Part shown: positions 7,998-14,971 of the stretch, one piece after another
Position numbering within the stretch: position 1 is the stretch's first letter
How the letters are laid out: the number at the start of each line of letters is the position of its first letter
Assembly: GCA_050633205.1 (NCBI GenBank)
Contig: JBOEGA010000034.1
Coordinates: forward strand, 1 to 31,893
DNA from: CBDHHC01 sp050633205
Lineage (GTDB): Bacteria > Pseudomonadota > Alphaproteobacteria > Rhizobiales > CBDHHC01
DNA length: 31,893 bases
Direction of reading: 5' to 3'
The notes under the pieces: generated by a model
What the model saw: the letters and a program-made list of their open reading frames with translations, nothing else
What the model was told of the DNA's origin: nothing
Databases searched by the model: none
Translations under genes and position numbers: made by a program

Positions 7998-8213
7998 TCA
8001 AAAATCCGAAACAATCCCGTTCTTCTCCCAGTCCCCATATCTGGCAGGGTCAGGCCCCTTACGCCCCCCAAGCTCCTTCTCTGCAGCCCTCTGAGCCTCC
8101 TCAGCAGCTTTCCTGCGCTCTGCTGCCTCCTGCAACGCCCTCTCAGCCTCAGGCGTCAGAACTTTAGCTGGCTGGCCATTTGCTTCCGAATCTGTTTTAT
8201 CCTCAATAGTCAA
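7998..8213 (-). CDS. Succinate dehydrogenase assembly factor 4-like protein (DUF1674)
   Basis: A 71-residue protein. The C-terminal motif GRKGPDPARYGDWEKNGIVSDF (read as GRKGPDPARYGDWEK then NGIVSDF) is the signature of the DUF1674/SDHAF4 family, which binds flavinated SdhA during succinate dehydrogenase assembly in mitochondria and their bacterial relatives. The middle is a charged Ala/Glu/Arg-rich helix (residues about 22-48). The start is a TTG with AAGGAC nine bases upstream. It is divergent from htpX with rsmB beyond, a neighbourhood typical of alphaproteobacteria. Confidence 0.9.
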   Translation of the reverse strand: MTIEDKTDSEANGQPAKVLTPEAERALQEAAERRKAAEEAQRAAEKELGGRKGPDPARYGDWEKNGIVSDF

Positions 8214-8311
8214 GAAACATGTCCTTTCTTATGTATTAATTCTGTACCTATATTGTATATAGACCTCTCAAATCCCATCTCAACAGTCAATATCAAAGGG
8301 TGGTAAAAAGC

Positions 8312-9220
8312 ATGAGTTATCTCCGCACAGCAATTCTACTGGCCGCTATGACAGCCCTGTTTATGGCTGTAGGCTTCTTCATTGGTGGCCAGACAGGCAT
8401 GGTAATCGCATTTCTCGTTGCCGTGGCTATGAACGCCTTTACATACTGGAATTCCGATAAAATGGTCCTGAATATGCACAATGCTCAGGAAGTCGATGCC
8501 CGCAGCGCACCGGAATATTACGATATTGTCAAACAACTGTCGCGAAATGCAGGTTTGCCAATGCCAAAAACCTACATAATGCATTCAGATCAGCCAAATG
8601 CCTTCGCCACAGGCCGCGACCCGCACCACGCAGCCGTATGCGCCACTACAGGCCTTCTGGAGATGTTAACGAAAGAAGAAGTCGCCGGAGTAATGGCCCA
8701 CGAGCTGGCACACATTAAAAACCGCGATATATTGATTATGACAATCACAGCAACTTTTGCTGGTGCCATATCAATGCTGGCACAGTTTGGCTTCCTGCTA
8801 GGTGGAAACAGGGGAAATAACGCTGTTAATATGATTGCCAGAATAGCGATTATATTCCTGGCCCCTATAGCAGCAGGTATCGTTCAGATGGCCATTAGCC
8901 GGGCAAGAGAGTATGAAGCAGATAGAATTGGAGCGGAGATCTGTCAGCGCCCTCTATGGCTTGCCTCGGCCCTGAATAAGATCTCAGGAGCGTCAGAGAG
9001 CATCCATAATGAAACTGCTGAAAATAACCCGGCAACAGCTCATATGTTTATTATCAATCCCTTGAGCGGAGAAAATATGGATAACCTGTTCTCCACACAC
9101 CCCGATGCCAGTAATCGTATTAACCGTCTGAAACAGATGGCAATAGAGTGGGGACAAAAAGAAGAGGTATCTTACCATAATACCGAGGAAGACGATTCCT
9201 ATGGCGGGCCCTGGGGCTGA
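8312..9220 (+). CDS. htpX: Membrane zinc metalloprotease HtpX
   Basis: HtpX is an M48-family inner-membrane protease that helps remove misfolded membrane proteins. From the ATG at 8312 (AGGGTGG upstream) it is 302 residues and starts MSYLRTAILLAAMTAL as in homologues; a GTG four codons earlier is less likely. Two N-terminal membrane helices are followed by the zinc motif HELAH (about 130-134), two more hydrophobic helices, and AREYEADRIGAEI carrying the third zinc ligand. LFSTHPDASNRINRL is the conserved C-terminal block. A hairpin follows. Confidence 0.96.
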   Translation: MSYLRTAILLAAMTALFMAVGFFIGGQTGMVIAFLVAVAMNAFTYWNSDKMVLNMHNAQEVDARSAPEYYDIVKQLSRNAGLPMPKTYIMHSDQPNAFATGRDPHHAAVCATTGLLEMLTKEEVAGVMAHELAHIKNRDILIMTITATFAGAISMLAQFGFLLGGNRGNNAVNMIARIAIIFLAPIAAGIVQMAISRAREYEADRIGAEICQRPLWLASALNKISGASESIHNETAENNPATAHMFIINPLSGENMDNLFSTHPDASNRINRLKQMAIEWGQKEEVSYHNTEEDDSYGGPWG

Positions 9221-9283
9221 CAGATGAATTCTTACCTTAGTCAGAAACTCAGCATACTCATATCCCCTCCAATTATTAATAAG

Positions 9284-9303
9284 AAGCCCCTTTTTAGGGG
9301 CTT
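9284..9303 (+). terminator. Hairpin terminator after htpX
   Basis: AAGCCCC (9284-9290) and GGGGCTT (9297-9303) form a perfect 7-bp stem around TTTTTA. The downstream bases GATTAAT are AT-rich but lack a long T run. It lies about 60 bp after the htpX stop and 76 bp before rsmB. Confidence 0.55.
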
Positions 9304-9379
9304 GATTAATACTCAGCTTTAGCGCATTTGTTAACTATGTAAAACAATTAGTCCGCACTCAGAGTATTGGAAATTTCCG

Positions 9380-10699
9380 TTGTCTAAAGATAAAGCTGGC
9401 CTCGCTACAAGAAAGGCTGCAGTAAAACTACTGGCAAATGTACTTCAGGATAAACGCCCCCTGGATGAAGCGATTGGTCGCTATGGCACAAGTGGCCCAC
9501 TTCAGGACTTACTCCCCAAAGACAGGGCTTTTGCCCGGGCTATCGTGTCTACAGCTCTACGCCGTAAAGGCCAGCTTGATGAAATTATTTCCAGGTTTCT
9601 TGAAAAACCTCTACCAAAAAAATGCGGAAACCTGAAAGAGATCCTGCTCTGTGGTGCTGCTCAGATGATATTCATGGATACTCCACCCCATGCAGCAATT
9701 GATCTGGCTGTCAGACACTGTAAAGGAGAGCGTCGTTCTTTCAGATTTTCATCCCTCGCTAATGCAGTCCTGAGAAGGATTTCCGAATACGGCAAGTCTA
9801 TGGCTGAAAATCAGGACTATGTCAGAGTCAACACACCAGAATGGTTATGGAACCGTTGGGAAAAAACCTATGGCACAGAACAGACAGAACTTATAGCCCA
9901 CTCCCATATGCAGGAAGCAGCTCTGGACCTTACTGTAAAGTCCAACCCTGAAGGATGGGCTGAAAAGCTTGGTGGCTATCCCTTACCCAATGGCAGTGTG
10001 CGAATACTTCACAAAGGGCGTATCGAACAGATAGAAGGCTACTATGATGGCGAATGGTGGGTACAGGACATAGCAGCCGCTCTTTGTGCTCCATTGCTGG
10101 GTCACGTACAGGGCCTGCAGGTTGCTGACCTTTGCGCGGCTCCTGGCGGAAAAACTGCCCAACTGGCAAATGCTGGGGCCCATGTAACAGCGGTCGATAT
10201 ATCGGCCAAGCGACTGGACAGACTGGCGGAAAATATGATTCGCCTAGGTTTGCGAGCTGAAATTGTAGAATCAGACGTCACTATATGGCAGCCCCGCGAA
10301 CAGTTTGATGCTGTACTGGTCGATGCCCCATGCTCTGCAACCGGTACAATTCGTCGTCATCCGGACCTGCCACATCTAAAATCTGAAGCTGATATCCTGG
10401 AACTGGCATCTCTTCAGGAGCGCGTGCTGGAAAACTCACTGAACATAGTGAAACGGGGAGGAGTAATAGTCTATTGCACCTGCTCACTTGAACCTGAAGA
10501 AGGCATAGATCAAATAGCCAGATTCCTGGAAAGACACCCGAATGTAAGGCTGGAACCTGTCAGACCGGCAGAAGTCTCTGATTACAACGAATGGATTTAT
10601 GAAGGATGCATTCGGTCACTTCCAAGTGGATTACCTGCTGAAGACCCACAATATGCAGGCATGGATGGCTTCTTCGCAGCTCGTATGCGGGTATCTTGA
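9380..10699 (+). CDS. rsmB: 16S rRNA m5C967 methyltransferase RsmB
   Basis: A 439-residue SAM-dependent rRNA cytosine-5 methyltransferase. Residues about 1-140 form the NusB-like RNA-binding domain. The methyltransferase domain has motif I at about 248-259 (VADLCAAPGGKT), DAPCSATGTIRRHP with the product-release cysteine (Cys318), and VYCTCSLEPEEG containing the catalytic cysteine (Cys368). The start is TTG at 9380; no ATG occurs in frame until deep in the domain, and GGAAA sits upstream. htpX-rsmB adjacency is common in alphaproteobacteria. An AT-rich hairpin at 10721-10750 follows. Confidence 0.95.
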   Translation: MSKDKAGLATRKAAVKLLANVLQDKRPLDEAIGRYGTSGPLQDLLPKDRAFARAIVSTALRRKGQLDEIISRFLEKPLPKKCGNLKEILLCGAAQMIFMDTPPHAAIDLAVRHCKGERRSFRFSSLANAVLRRISEYGKSMAENQDYVRVNTPEWLWNRWEKTYGTEQTELIAHSHMQEAALDLTVKSNPEGWAEKLGGYPLPNGSVRILHKGRIEQIEGYYDGEWWVQDIAAALCAPLLGHVQGLQVADLCAAPGGKTAQLANAGAHVTAVDISAKRLDRLAENMIRLGLRAEIVESDVTIWQPREQFDAVLVDAPCSATGTIRRHPDLPHLKSEADILELASLQERVLENSLNIVKRGGVIVYCTCSLEPEEGIDQIARFLERHPNVRLEPVRPAEVSDYNEWIYEGCIRSLPSGLPAEDPQYAGMDGFFAARMRVS

Positions 10700-10720
10700 T
10701 AACCATTTGTTTAGCATGTT

Positions 10721-10750
10721 TTATATTCCTGGACTTGTCTCGGAATATAA
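10721..10750 (+). terminator. AT-rich hairpin after rsmB
   Basis: TTATATTCC (10721-10729) and GGAATATAA (10742-10750) form a 9-bp perfect stem with a 12-base loop, 22 bp after rsmB. It is AT-rich and the downstream T run is broken, so it is only a possible weak terminator. Confidence 0.35.
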
Positions 10751-10816
10751 AAATGTTATTTCCCCATTTTTTAAATTCCCTAGGTTACTCTCTACAGGAA
10801 ATCGGGGAAACAGAAA

Positions 10817-11137
10817 ATGCAGCTGACAATAGTATCATTAGTCGTGTTGGGAACAATTGCTGGTATGCTGACTCCGGGTCTTAAACCTCCTTTCAGCATG
10901 CCTGACTATCTGGTCCACACAATAACATTCTTTGTCTGCTGCTTATGCGTACTATCACTGAACCTGCAGAGATATAAAGCAGCACTGACTATAATGTTGA
11001 TATTTGCTGTAGGAGTAGAAGTGGGCCAGTTTCTGGTACCGGCAAGATCACCTGAAGTGATAGATGTTGCATGTAATATAGCAGGTACACTGATGGCCAG
11101 TGCCGTATACAGGCAGATTATTATAAATCAGACCTGA
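10817..11137 (+). CDS. VanZ-like family membrane protein
   Basis: A 106-residue protein with about four membrane helices. PDYLVHTITFFVCCLC in the middle and VEVGQFLVPARSPEVIDVACNIAG (as VEVGQFLVP then RSPEVIDVACNIAG) match the VanZ-like pattern of a conserved His after an Asp, then E-x-x-Q and a D-x-x-x-N helix. The biochemical role of most VanZ-like proteins is unclear. The ATG at 10817 has GGGGAAA upstream. The gene is monocistronic, between rsmB and a convergent GGDEF gene only 17 bp away. Confidence 0.8.
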   Translation: MQLTIVSLVVLGTIAGMLTPGLKPPFSMPDYLVHTITFFVCCLCVLSLNLQRYKAALTIMLIFAVGVEVGQFLVPARSPEVIDVACNIAGTLMASAVYRQIIINQT

Positions 11138-11154
11138 TTTTTGAACATTTTGTT

Positions 11155-12030
11155 CTAACTATCAAGACAGACAACCTGATTACGGCCATTCTGTTTAGCA
11201 TCATACAAGGCCACATCAGCCCGCTTTAATATTGTATGAATATCGTCTCCCGCCTGCATACCACTAACCCCGAAACTACAGGTAAAGGAAAGCAGCCCCT
11301 CTTCAGTGCTTATACCAATCTCTGATATTGCCTGACGAAGTCTTTCGCAGACTTCCATGGCCTGTTCACGTGAAAAACCCGGTAAAATAATGCCAAACTC
11401 TTCACCACCAAGGCGACCAAGAGTGCCCTCTTCATTTTCAGCAAGAGATGACACCTGCTGAATAGCAATATCGCCGATATCATGCCCATAAGTATCATTT
11501 ACGTTCTTAAAATGATCGATATCAAACATAACCGCATGTACATTAAGGGTCTGCTTGGCTGCAACCATGGCAGCAGTTCCCTTCTCAAAGAATGCTCGCC
11601 TGTTGTAAACACCCGTTAATGGATCAATTGTAGCAAGACGGATTAACTCTTTCTGCATCGAAGTAAGGCGCTGTGCACCTCTTAGACGCGCTTCGAGTTC
11701 CTCTTTGGCAGGTGGTTTCCTGATAAAGTCATCTGCTCCACTATCAAGAGCCTGAACCAGAGTATGACGATCATCCTGAGATGACATGACCAGAACATAT
11801 ATAGGGTCACGTTCATTTGAAAGTGCCCGTGTTTCCCAGCACAATTCAAGACCAGACATTGTTGCCAGCTCAAAACTGGTTAATAGCAGATCAACACTTG
11901 GATTTTCGCAGATATAATCATAGGCGACCTTGCCATCCTTAAAGGTTGTAACAATATCCCCGCGGCTCTTCACCATATCCTCTAGGATCTGAAGAACCAC
12001 TCCGCTGGAATCTGCAATTACAATATGCAT
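11155..12030 (-). CDS. Receiver-GGDEF protein, diguanylate cyclase
   Basis: A 291-residue protein with an N-terminal receiver domain (about 1-120) and a C-terminal GGDEF domain (about 128-290). The GGDEF signature is GGEEF at about 208-212, which normally supports cyclic-di-GMP synthesis, and ATIDPLTGVYNRRAF is the usual domain entry. No RxxD inhibitory site precedes it (NEEG there). The receiver is atypical: counting back from the conserved Gly60, the phosphoacceptor position is Ser52 (LLLTSFELATMSG), and the N-terminal acidic pair is reduced to AD. Lys105 (IRKPP) is kept. Control by phosphorylation is therefore doubtful. Confidence 0.92.
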   Translation of the reverse strand: MHIVIADSSGVVLQILEDMVKSRGDIVTTFKDGKVAYDYICENPSVDLLLTSFELATMSGLELCWETRALSNERDPIYVLVMSSQDDRHTLVQALDSGADDFIRKPPAKEELEARLRGAQRLTSMQKELIRLATIDPLTGVYNRRAFFEKGTAAMVAAKQTLNVHAVMFDIDHFKNVNDTYGHDIGDIAIQQVSSLAENEEGTLGRLGGEEFGIILPGFSREQAMEVCERLRQAISEIGISTEEGLLSFTCSFGVSGMQAGDDIHTILKRADVALYDAKQNGRNQVVCLDS

Positions 12031-12233
12031 TGGTCACACGATACTGGATAAAAGGACAATAGAACACACGCACAAGTGCATCACTACCAGTCCAAACTAC
12101 TAAAACTAGAAGGCAACTGCAAAAATACTCTCAACGCCCCCTGCACAAACAGCCCTGTAAGACAGTTGGGTTTACACTACCAGACCCAGCTTAAAGAAGA
12201 GCTAACCCATTATTGAAGATAATAAATTTTTAA

Positions 12234-12267
12234 CGAAAAAAAGAGGCTACAGTAAAAACTGTAGCCT
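12234..12267 (-). terminator. Strong orphan intrinsic terminator
   Basis: AGGCTACAGT (12244-12253) and ACTGTAGCCT (12258-12267) form a 10-bp perfect stem with a 4-base loop. On the minus strand the stem runs straight into a run of about seven T. On the plus strand no T run follows, so the direction is clear. Confidence 0.8.
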
Positions 12268-12443
12268 GAAGGAGGTTTCTCGGAACTTGCTCAAAAAAGC
12301 AAGAATTGGGATAAACCCGCACACAACAGAAGTTGTGTTAATGTTCAGCCCTGTAAGGAAGAAACGAAGTTGGATCAATTCCTGAAGAATGATGCCCATA
12401 AACACGCAATCTGTCCCTACTCACTGTAAAATAGCAAACCTCC
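12234..12443 (-). ncRNA. Candidate structured small RNA
   Basis: The minus strand carries a textbook intrinsic terminator (12267-12234) but no ORF upstream. About 165 bases before it, GGAGGTTT (12443-12436) is perfectly complementary to AAACCTCC (12278-12271) just before the terminator, so the two ends of a roughly 180-nt transcript could pair. Between them are hairpins with stems CTTGCT/AGCAAG and ACACAAC/GTTGTGT. A paired-end RNA followed by a terminator resembles the layout of 6S RNA, but I do not recognise 6S, SRP, RNase P or tmRNA sequence. The 5' end is a guess from the pairing. Confidence 0.42.
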
Positions 12444-12923
12444 TGTCCAATATGAATGGTTCATTTGCATCACACAAAGATTCTACAGCATCAGTTTCCT
12501 TAAAATCACGAAAAATTAGACTATACATCCCCAAATACAGCCTGTTGCAGCTATTAAAATATTTTGAATAAAATGTATTTAACCACTGGATAAGCGGTGG
12601 ATAAAGTATTAATCGATCAAAATACGGAAAATACAACCCAAAACCAAACATAGATCAAAATATATTTCAAAAACCAACATAAATACTTTGATAAATATCT
12701 GAAAATATTAACATCAACATAAAATCACTTACCCCTCATACACATGCCTAATGCAGGTTAAACATAATCATTACTGCACATAAACAAATCATTAAGCATA
12801 AACTCAGTATCCTGTGGCAATTCAAATAAGATATGACTTGCATCGTTAATCTACAGACCGTATAACCACTCTCTCATCGAACAGTCCGGCAGGGCATGCC
12901 GAGTCTGTTTAAAAAAGCTTGAA

Positions 12924-12947
12924 TGTTCAGCTCTTCGGAATTGAACA
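12924..12947 (+). promoter_or_regulatory. UUCG-capped hairpin in the rpmI leader
   Basis: TGTTCAG (12924-12930) pairs with TTGAACA (12941-12947), including one G-U, and encloses TC-TTCG-GA across one mismatch, giving a UUCG-capped stem about 30 bases before the rpmI start. Ribosomal protein L20 represses its own operon in other bacteria through leader structures. Whether this hairpin does that here is inference. Confidence 0.4.
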
Positions 12948-12976
12948 CATATTAATTGTTTTAGGAGACAAGCAAA

Positions 12977-13174
12977 ATGCCCAAGTTGAAAACAAAAAGT
13001 GGCGCGAAAAAGCGCTTTAAACTTACCGGCTCCGGTAAAGTTCGTGCAAACCAGGCTGGTAAACAGCATGGTATGATCAAGCGGACAAAAAAATTCATCC
13101 GTAACCAGCGCGGCACAACGATCCTTAAAGATTGCGATGCACGCATTGTAAAACAGTTCTTGCCTTACGCGTAA
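12977..13174 (+). CDS. rpmI: 50S ribosomal protein bL35
   Basis: A 65-residue basic protein, MPKLKTKSGAKKRFK onward, with the family features KLTGSGKVRANQAGKQHG and a C-terminal ILKDCDARIVKQFLPYA. Normal length and composition. TAGGAGA lies upstream of the ATG. It is followed after 41 bp by rplT. infC, which precedes rpmI in many bacteria, is absent here, as often in alphaproteobacteria. Confidence 0.98.
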   Translation: MPKLKTKSGAKKRFKLTGSGKVRANQAGKQHGMIKRTKKFIRNQRGTTILKDCDARIVKQFLPYA

Positions 13175-13215
13175 GTAACTGACGTCACGATAAGAATTTT
13201 TAAGGAGCATACACA

Positions 13216-13575
13216 ATGTCACGTGTAAAAAGAGGCGTCACTACACACGCACGCCACCGCAAAATCATTAAAGCTGCAAAAGGCTATTACGGCCGCCGCA
13301 AAAACACTTTCCGCGTTGCTAATCAGGCGGTTGAAAAAGCCGGCCAGTACGCATATCGCGACCGTAAAGCAAGAAAACGTAATTTCCGTTCTCTTTGGAT
13401 CCAGCGTATCAATGCTGCAGCAAGATTGAATGACTTTACATACGGACGATTTATCGACGGCCTGAACAAAGCGGGTATCGAAATTGACCGTAAAGTTCTG
13501 GCCGATCTGGCTGTTCACCAGCCAGAAGCTTTTACTGCCCTCGTGGCAAAAGCAAAAGCAGCGGTAAGCGCATAA
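13216..13575 (+). CDS. rplT: 50S ribosomal protein bL20
   Basis: A 119-residue protein with canonical bL20 sequence: SRVKRGVTTHARHRKIIKAA, GYYGRRKNTFRVANQAVEKA and RDRKARKRNFRSLWIQRINAA. It assembles early on 23S rRNA. AAGGAG precedes the ATG. It forms an operon with rpmI. A strong hairpin at 13605-13641 lies between it and pheS. Confidence 0.98.
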   Translation: MSRVKRGVTTHARHRKIIKAAKGYYGRRKNTFRVANQAVEKAGQYAYRDRKARKRNFRSLWIQRINAAARLNDFTYGRFIDGLNKAGIEIDRKVLADLAVHQPEAFTALVAKAKAAVSA

Positions 13576-13604
13576 GCGAGTTTTTCGCAACATACGCCTG
13601 TTTA

Positions 13605-13641
13605 CAAGAGCTAAGATGCCAATAAAGCGTATTAGCTCTTG
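13605..13641 (+). terminator. Strong hairpin between rplT and pheS
   Basis: CAAGAGCTAA (13605-13614) and TTAGCTCTTG (13632-13641) form a perfect 10-bp stem, extended inside by ATGC/GCGT across a G-A mismatch. No T run follows. It could be a Rho-independent-like end, an RNA processing site or an attenuator controlling read-through into pheST. Confidence 0.5.
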
Positions 13642-13703
13642 ATTATCTCCCTGTGCTGCTTTAGCTGAAACATACTAATCGTGATGTCTTAGTTTGAGGC
13701 AAC

Positions 13704-13719
13704 CCATCTATATAGATGG
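13704..13719. promoter_or_regulatory. 16-bp perfect palindrome upstream of pheS
   Basis: CCATCTATATAGATGG is a perfect palindrome in the 286-bp rplT-pheS gap, about 140 bp before the pheS start. It is flanked by GAGGC and GCCTG, which could lengthen a hairpin. Symmetry suggests a dimeric operator or an RNA hairpin in the pheS leader. No regulator is identified. Confidence 0.4.
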
Positions 13720-13861
13720 CTCTGTAAAGCCTGATTTTAAAATATACATTTAAAAAACAGGTTTATGGAAACGGCGCAGCACTTCAATATTCGATAGCTT
13801 CCCACCTCAAGCCAACTCATCACTGACTTCGACCGAAACGACCAAAAAAACGAGAAGTTCA

Positions 13862-14971
13862 ATGAGCACGGTTGCCGAAAAGCCTGAAACGGATCTACAA
13901 GCGCTGGAAAATGAGCTGCTGAATGCAATAAATACTGCATCAGATCTGAGTACACTGGAAGACGTTCGAGTCTCCGCCCTTGGTAAAAGGGGAAGAATCT
14001 CTGAGCTGATGAAAGGCCTGGGCAAAATGGCCCCCGAAGAACGTAAAACGTTCGGTCAGGCTGTTAACAAGATTAAGCAGAAAATAGCGGATCAGCTGAC
14101 TTCCAGAAAAGATCATCTGGAAACAGAAGCCCTCAATATCCGGCTCTCAGAAGAGCGGGAAGATATTTCACTTCCGGTAAGGTCCGGCCCTTCACTTGAA
14201 GGCCGCATTCACCCTGTTTCTCAGGTTATGGAAGAAATTACTGAAATCTTTGCAGATCTGGGGTTTTCCATTGCAGAAGGTCCGGATATCGAAAGTGATT
14301 TTCATAATTTTACTGCGCTCAATATCCCTGACGAACACCCAGCCAGACAGGAGCATGACACCTTCTATTTCAACCAGAAGGAAGGTGAAGACTCACGTAA
14401 AGTGCTGCGCACACATACCAGCCCCGTACAGATCCGTACAATGCTTAATGAAAAGCCACCAATACGGATTATTGCTCCTGGAAGAGTGTACCGTTGCGAC
14501 AGTGATCAGACGCACACACCTATGTTCCATCAGGTAGAAGGCCTTGTAATTGACAAGGAAACCAATATGGGACATCTGCGTTGGGTTCTTGAAGAATTCT
14601 GCAAGGCATTTTTCGAAGTTGATACAGTAAAAATGCGCTTCAGAGCATCACACTTTCCATTCACAGAACCATCTATGGAAGCAGACATCGGTTACGCTAA
14701 AGTCGGTGATGAAATCAAAATTGGTGAGGGTGACAAGTGGCTCGAAATTCTGGGTTGTGGCATGGTACATCCCAATGTACTACGCAACGTAAACCTTGAT
14801 CCTGAAGTCTATCAGGGCTTCGCATTTGGTGTTGGTATTGACCGTCTGGCAATGCTGAAATATGGAATGCCGGATCTCCGCCCATTCTTCGGCGCAGACC
14901 TTCGCTGGCTAAAACATTATGGCTTCCTGCCATTCGATGTACCGACTATTGCAGGAGGGCTAAGCTCATGA
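13862..14971 (+). CDS. pheS: Phenylalanine-tRNA ligase alpha subunit
   Basis: A 369-residue catalytic subunit of the class II synthetase (alpha2 beta2). The N-terminal coiled-coil region (about 1-90) is followed by the class II core: HPVSQVMEEITEIFADLGF, DTFYF, RTHTSPVQIRTM, GRVYRCDSDQTHTPMFHQVEG and GIDRLAMLKYGMPDLRPFF near the C-terminus. Length is normal. GAGAAG lies upstream of the ATG. The stop overlaps the pheT start by 4 bp, which couples synthesis of the two subunits. The 286-bp leader holds two structured elements. Confidence 0.98.
   Translation: MSTVAEKPETDLQALENELLNAINTASDLSTLEDVRVSALGKRGRISELMKGLGKMAPEERKTFGQAVNKIKQKIADQLTSRKDHLETEALNIRLSEEREDISLPVRSGPSLEGRIHPVSQVMEEITEIFADLGFSIAEGPDIESDFHNFTALNIPDEHPARQEHDTFYFNQKEGEDSRKVLRTHTSPVQIRTMLNEKPPIRIIAPGRVYRCDSDQTHTPMFHQVEGLVIDKETNMGHLRWVLEEFCKAFFEVDTVKMRFRASHFPFTEPSMEADIGYAKVGDEIKIGEGDKWLEILGCGMVHPNVLRNVNLDPEVYQGFAFGVGIDRLAMLKYGMPDLRPFFGADLRWLKHYGFLPFDVPTIAGGLSS

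Larger units (their letters stand above)
12031..12976. other. Long gene-free region with structured elements
   Basis: About 950 bp between the GGDEF gene and rpmI with no convincing coding sequence; ORFs here have no good ribosome binding sites and random-looking products. It contains a minus-strand intrinsic terminator (12234-12267) with no gene upstream of it, a cluster of small hairpins at 12287-12340, long-range complementary ends (12271-12278 with 12436-12443), an AT-rich stretch at about 12450-12840, and the rpmI leader with a UUCG hairpin. Confidence 0.6.

Noticed and set aside
9369..9378. GGAAATTTCC palindrome at the rsmB start as an operator
   Set aside because: Ten-base AT-centred palindromes are common by chance, and this one simply includes the ribosome binding site.
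12234..12443. Identification of the candidate RNA as 6S, tmRNA, SRP or RNase P RNA
   Set aside because: The paired ends recall 6S, but none of the conserved sequence blocks of these families could be recognised.
12389..12651. Short ORFs on both strands in the gap upstream of rpmI
   Set aside because: AT-rich translations without ribosome binding sites or recognisable composition; the region reads better as RNA or noncoding.
13765..13797. Ten-codon ORF (METAQHFNIR) as a pheST leader peptide
   Set aside because: It contains only one Phe codon and a weak ribosome binding site, and no terminator follows it in the manner of an attenuator.
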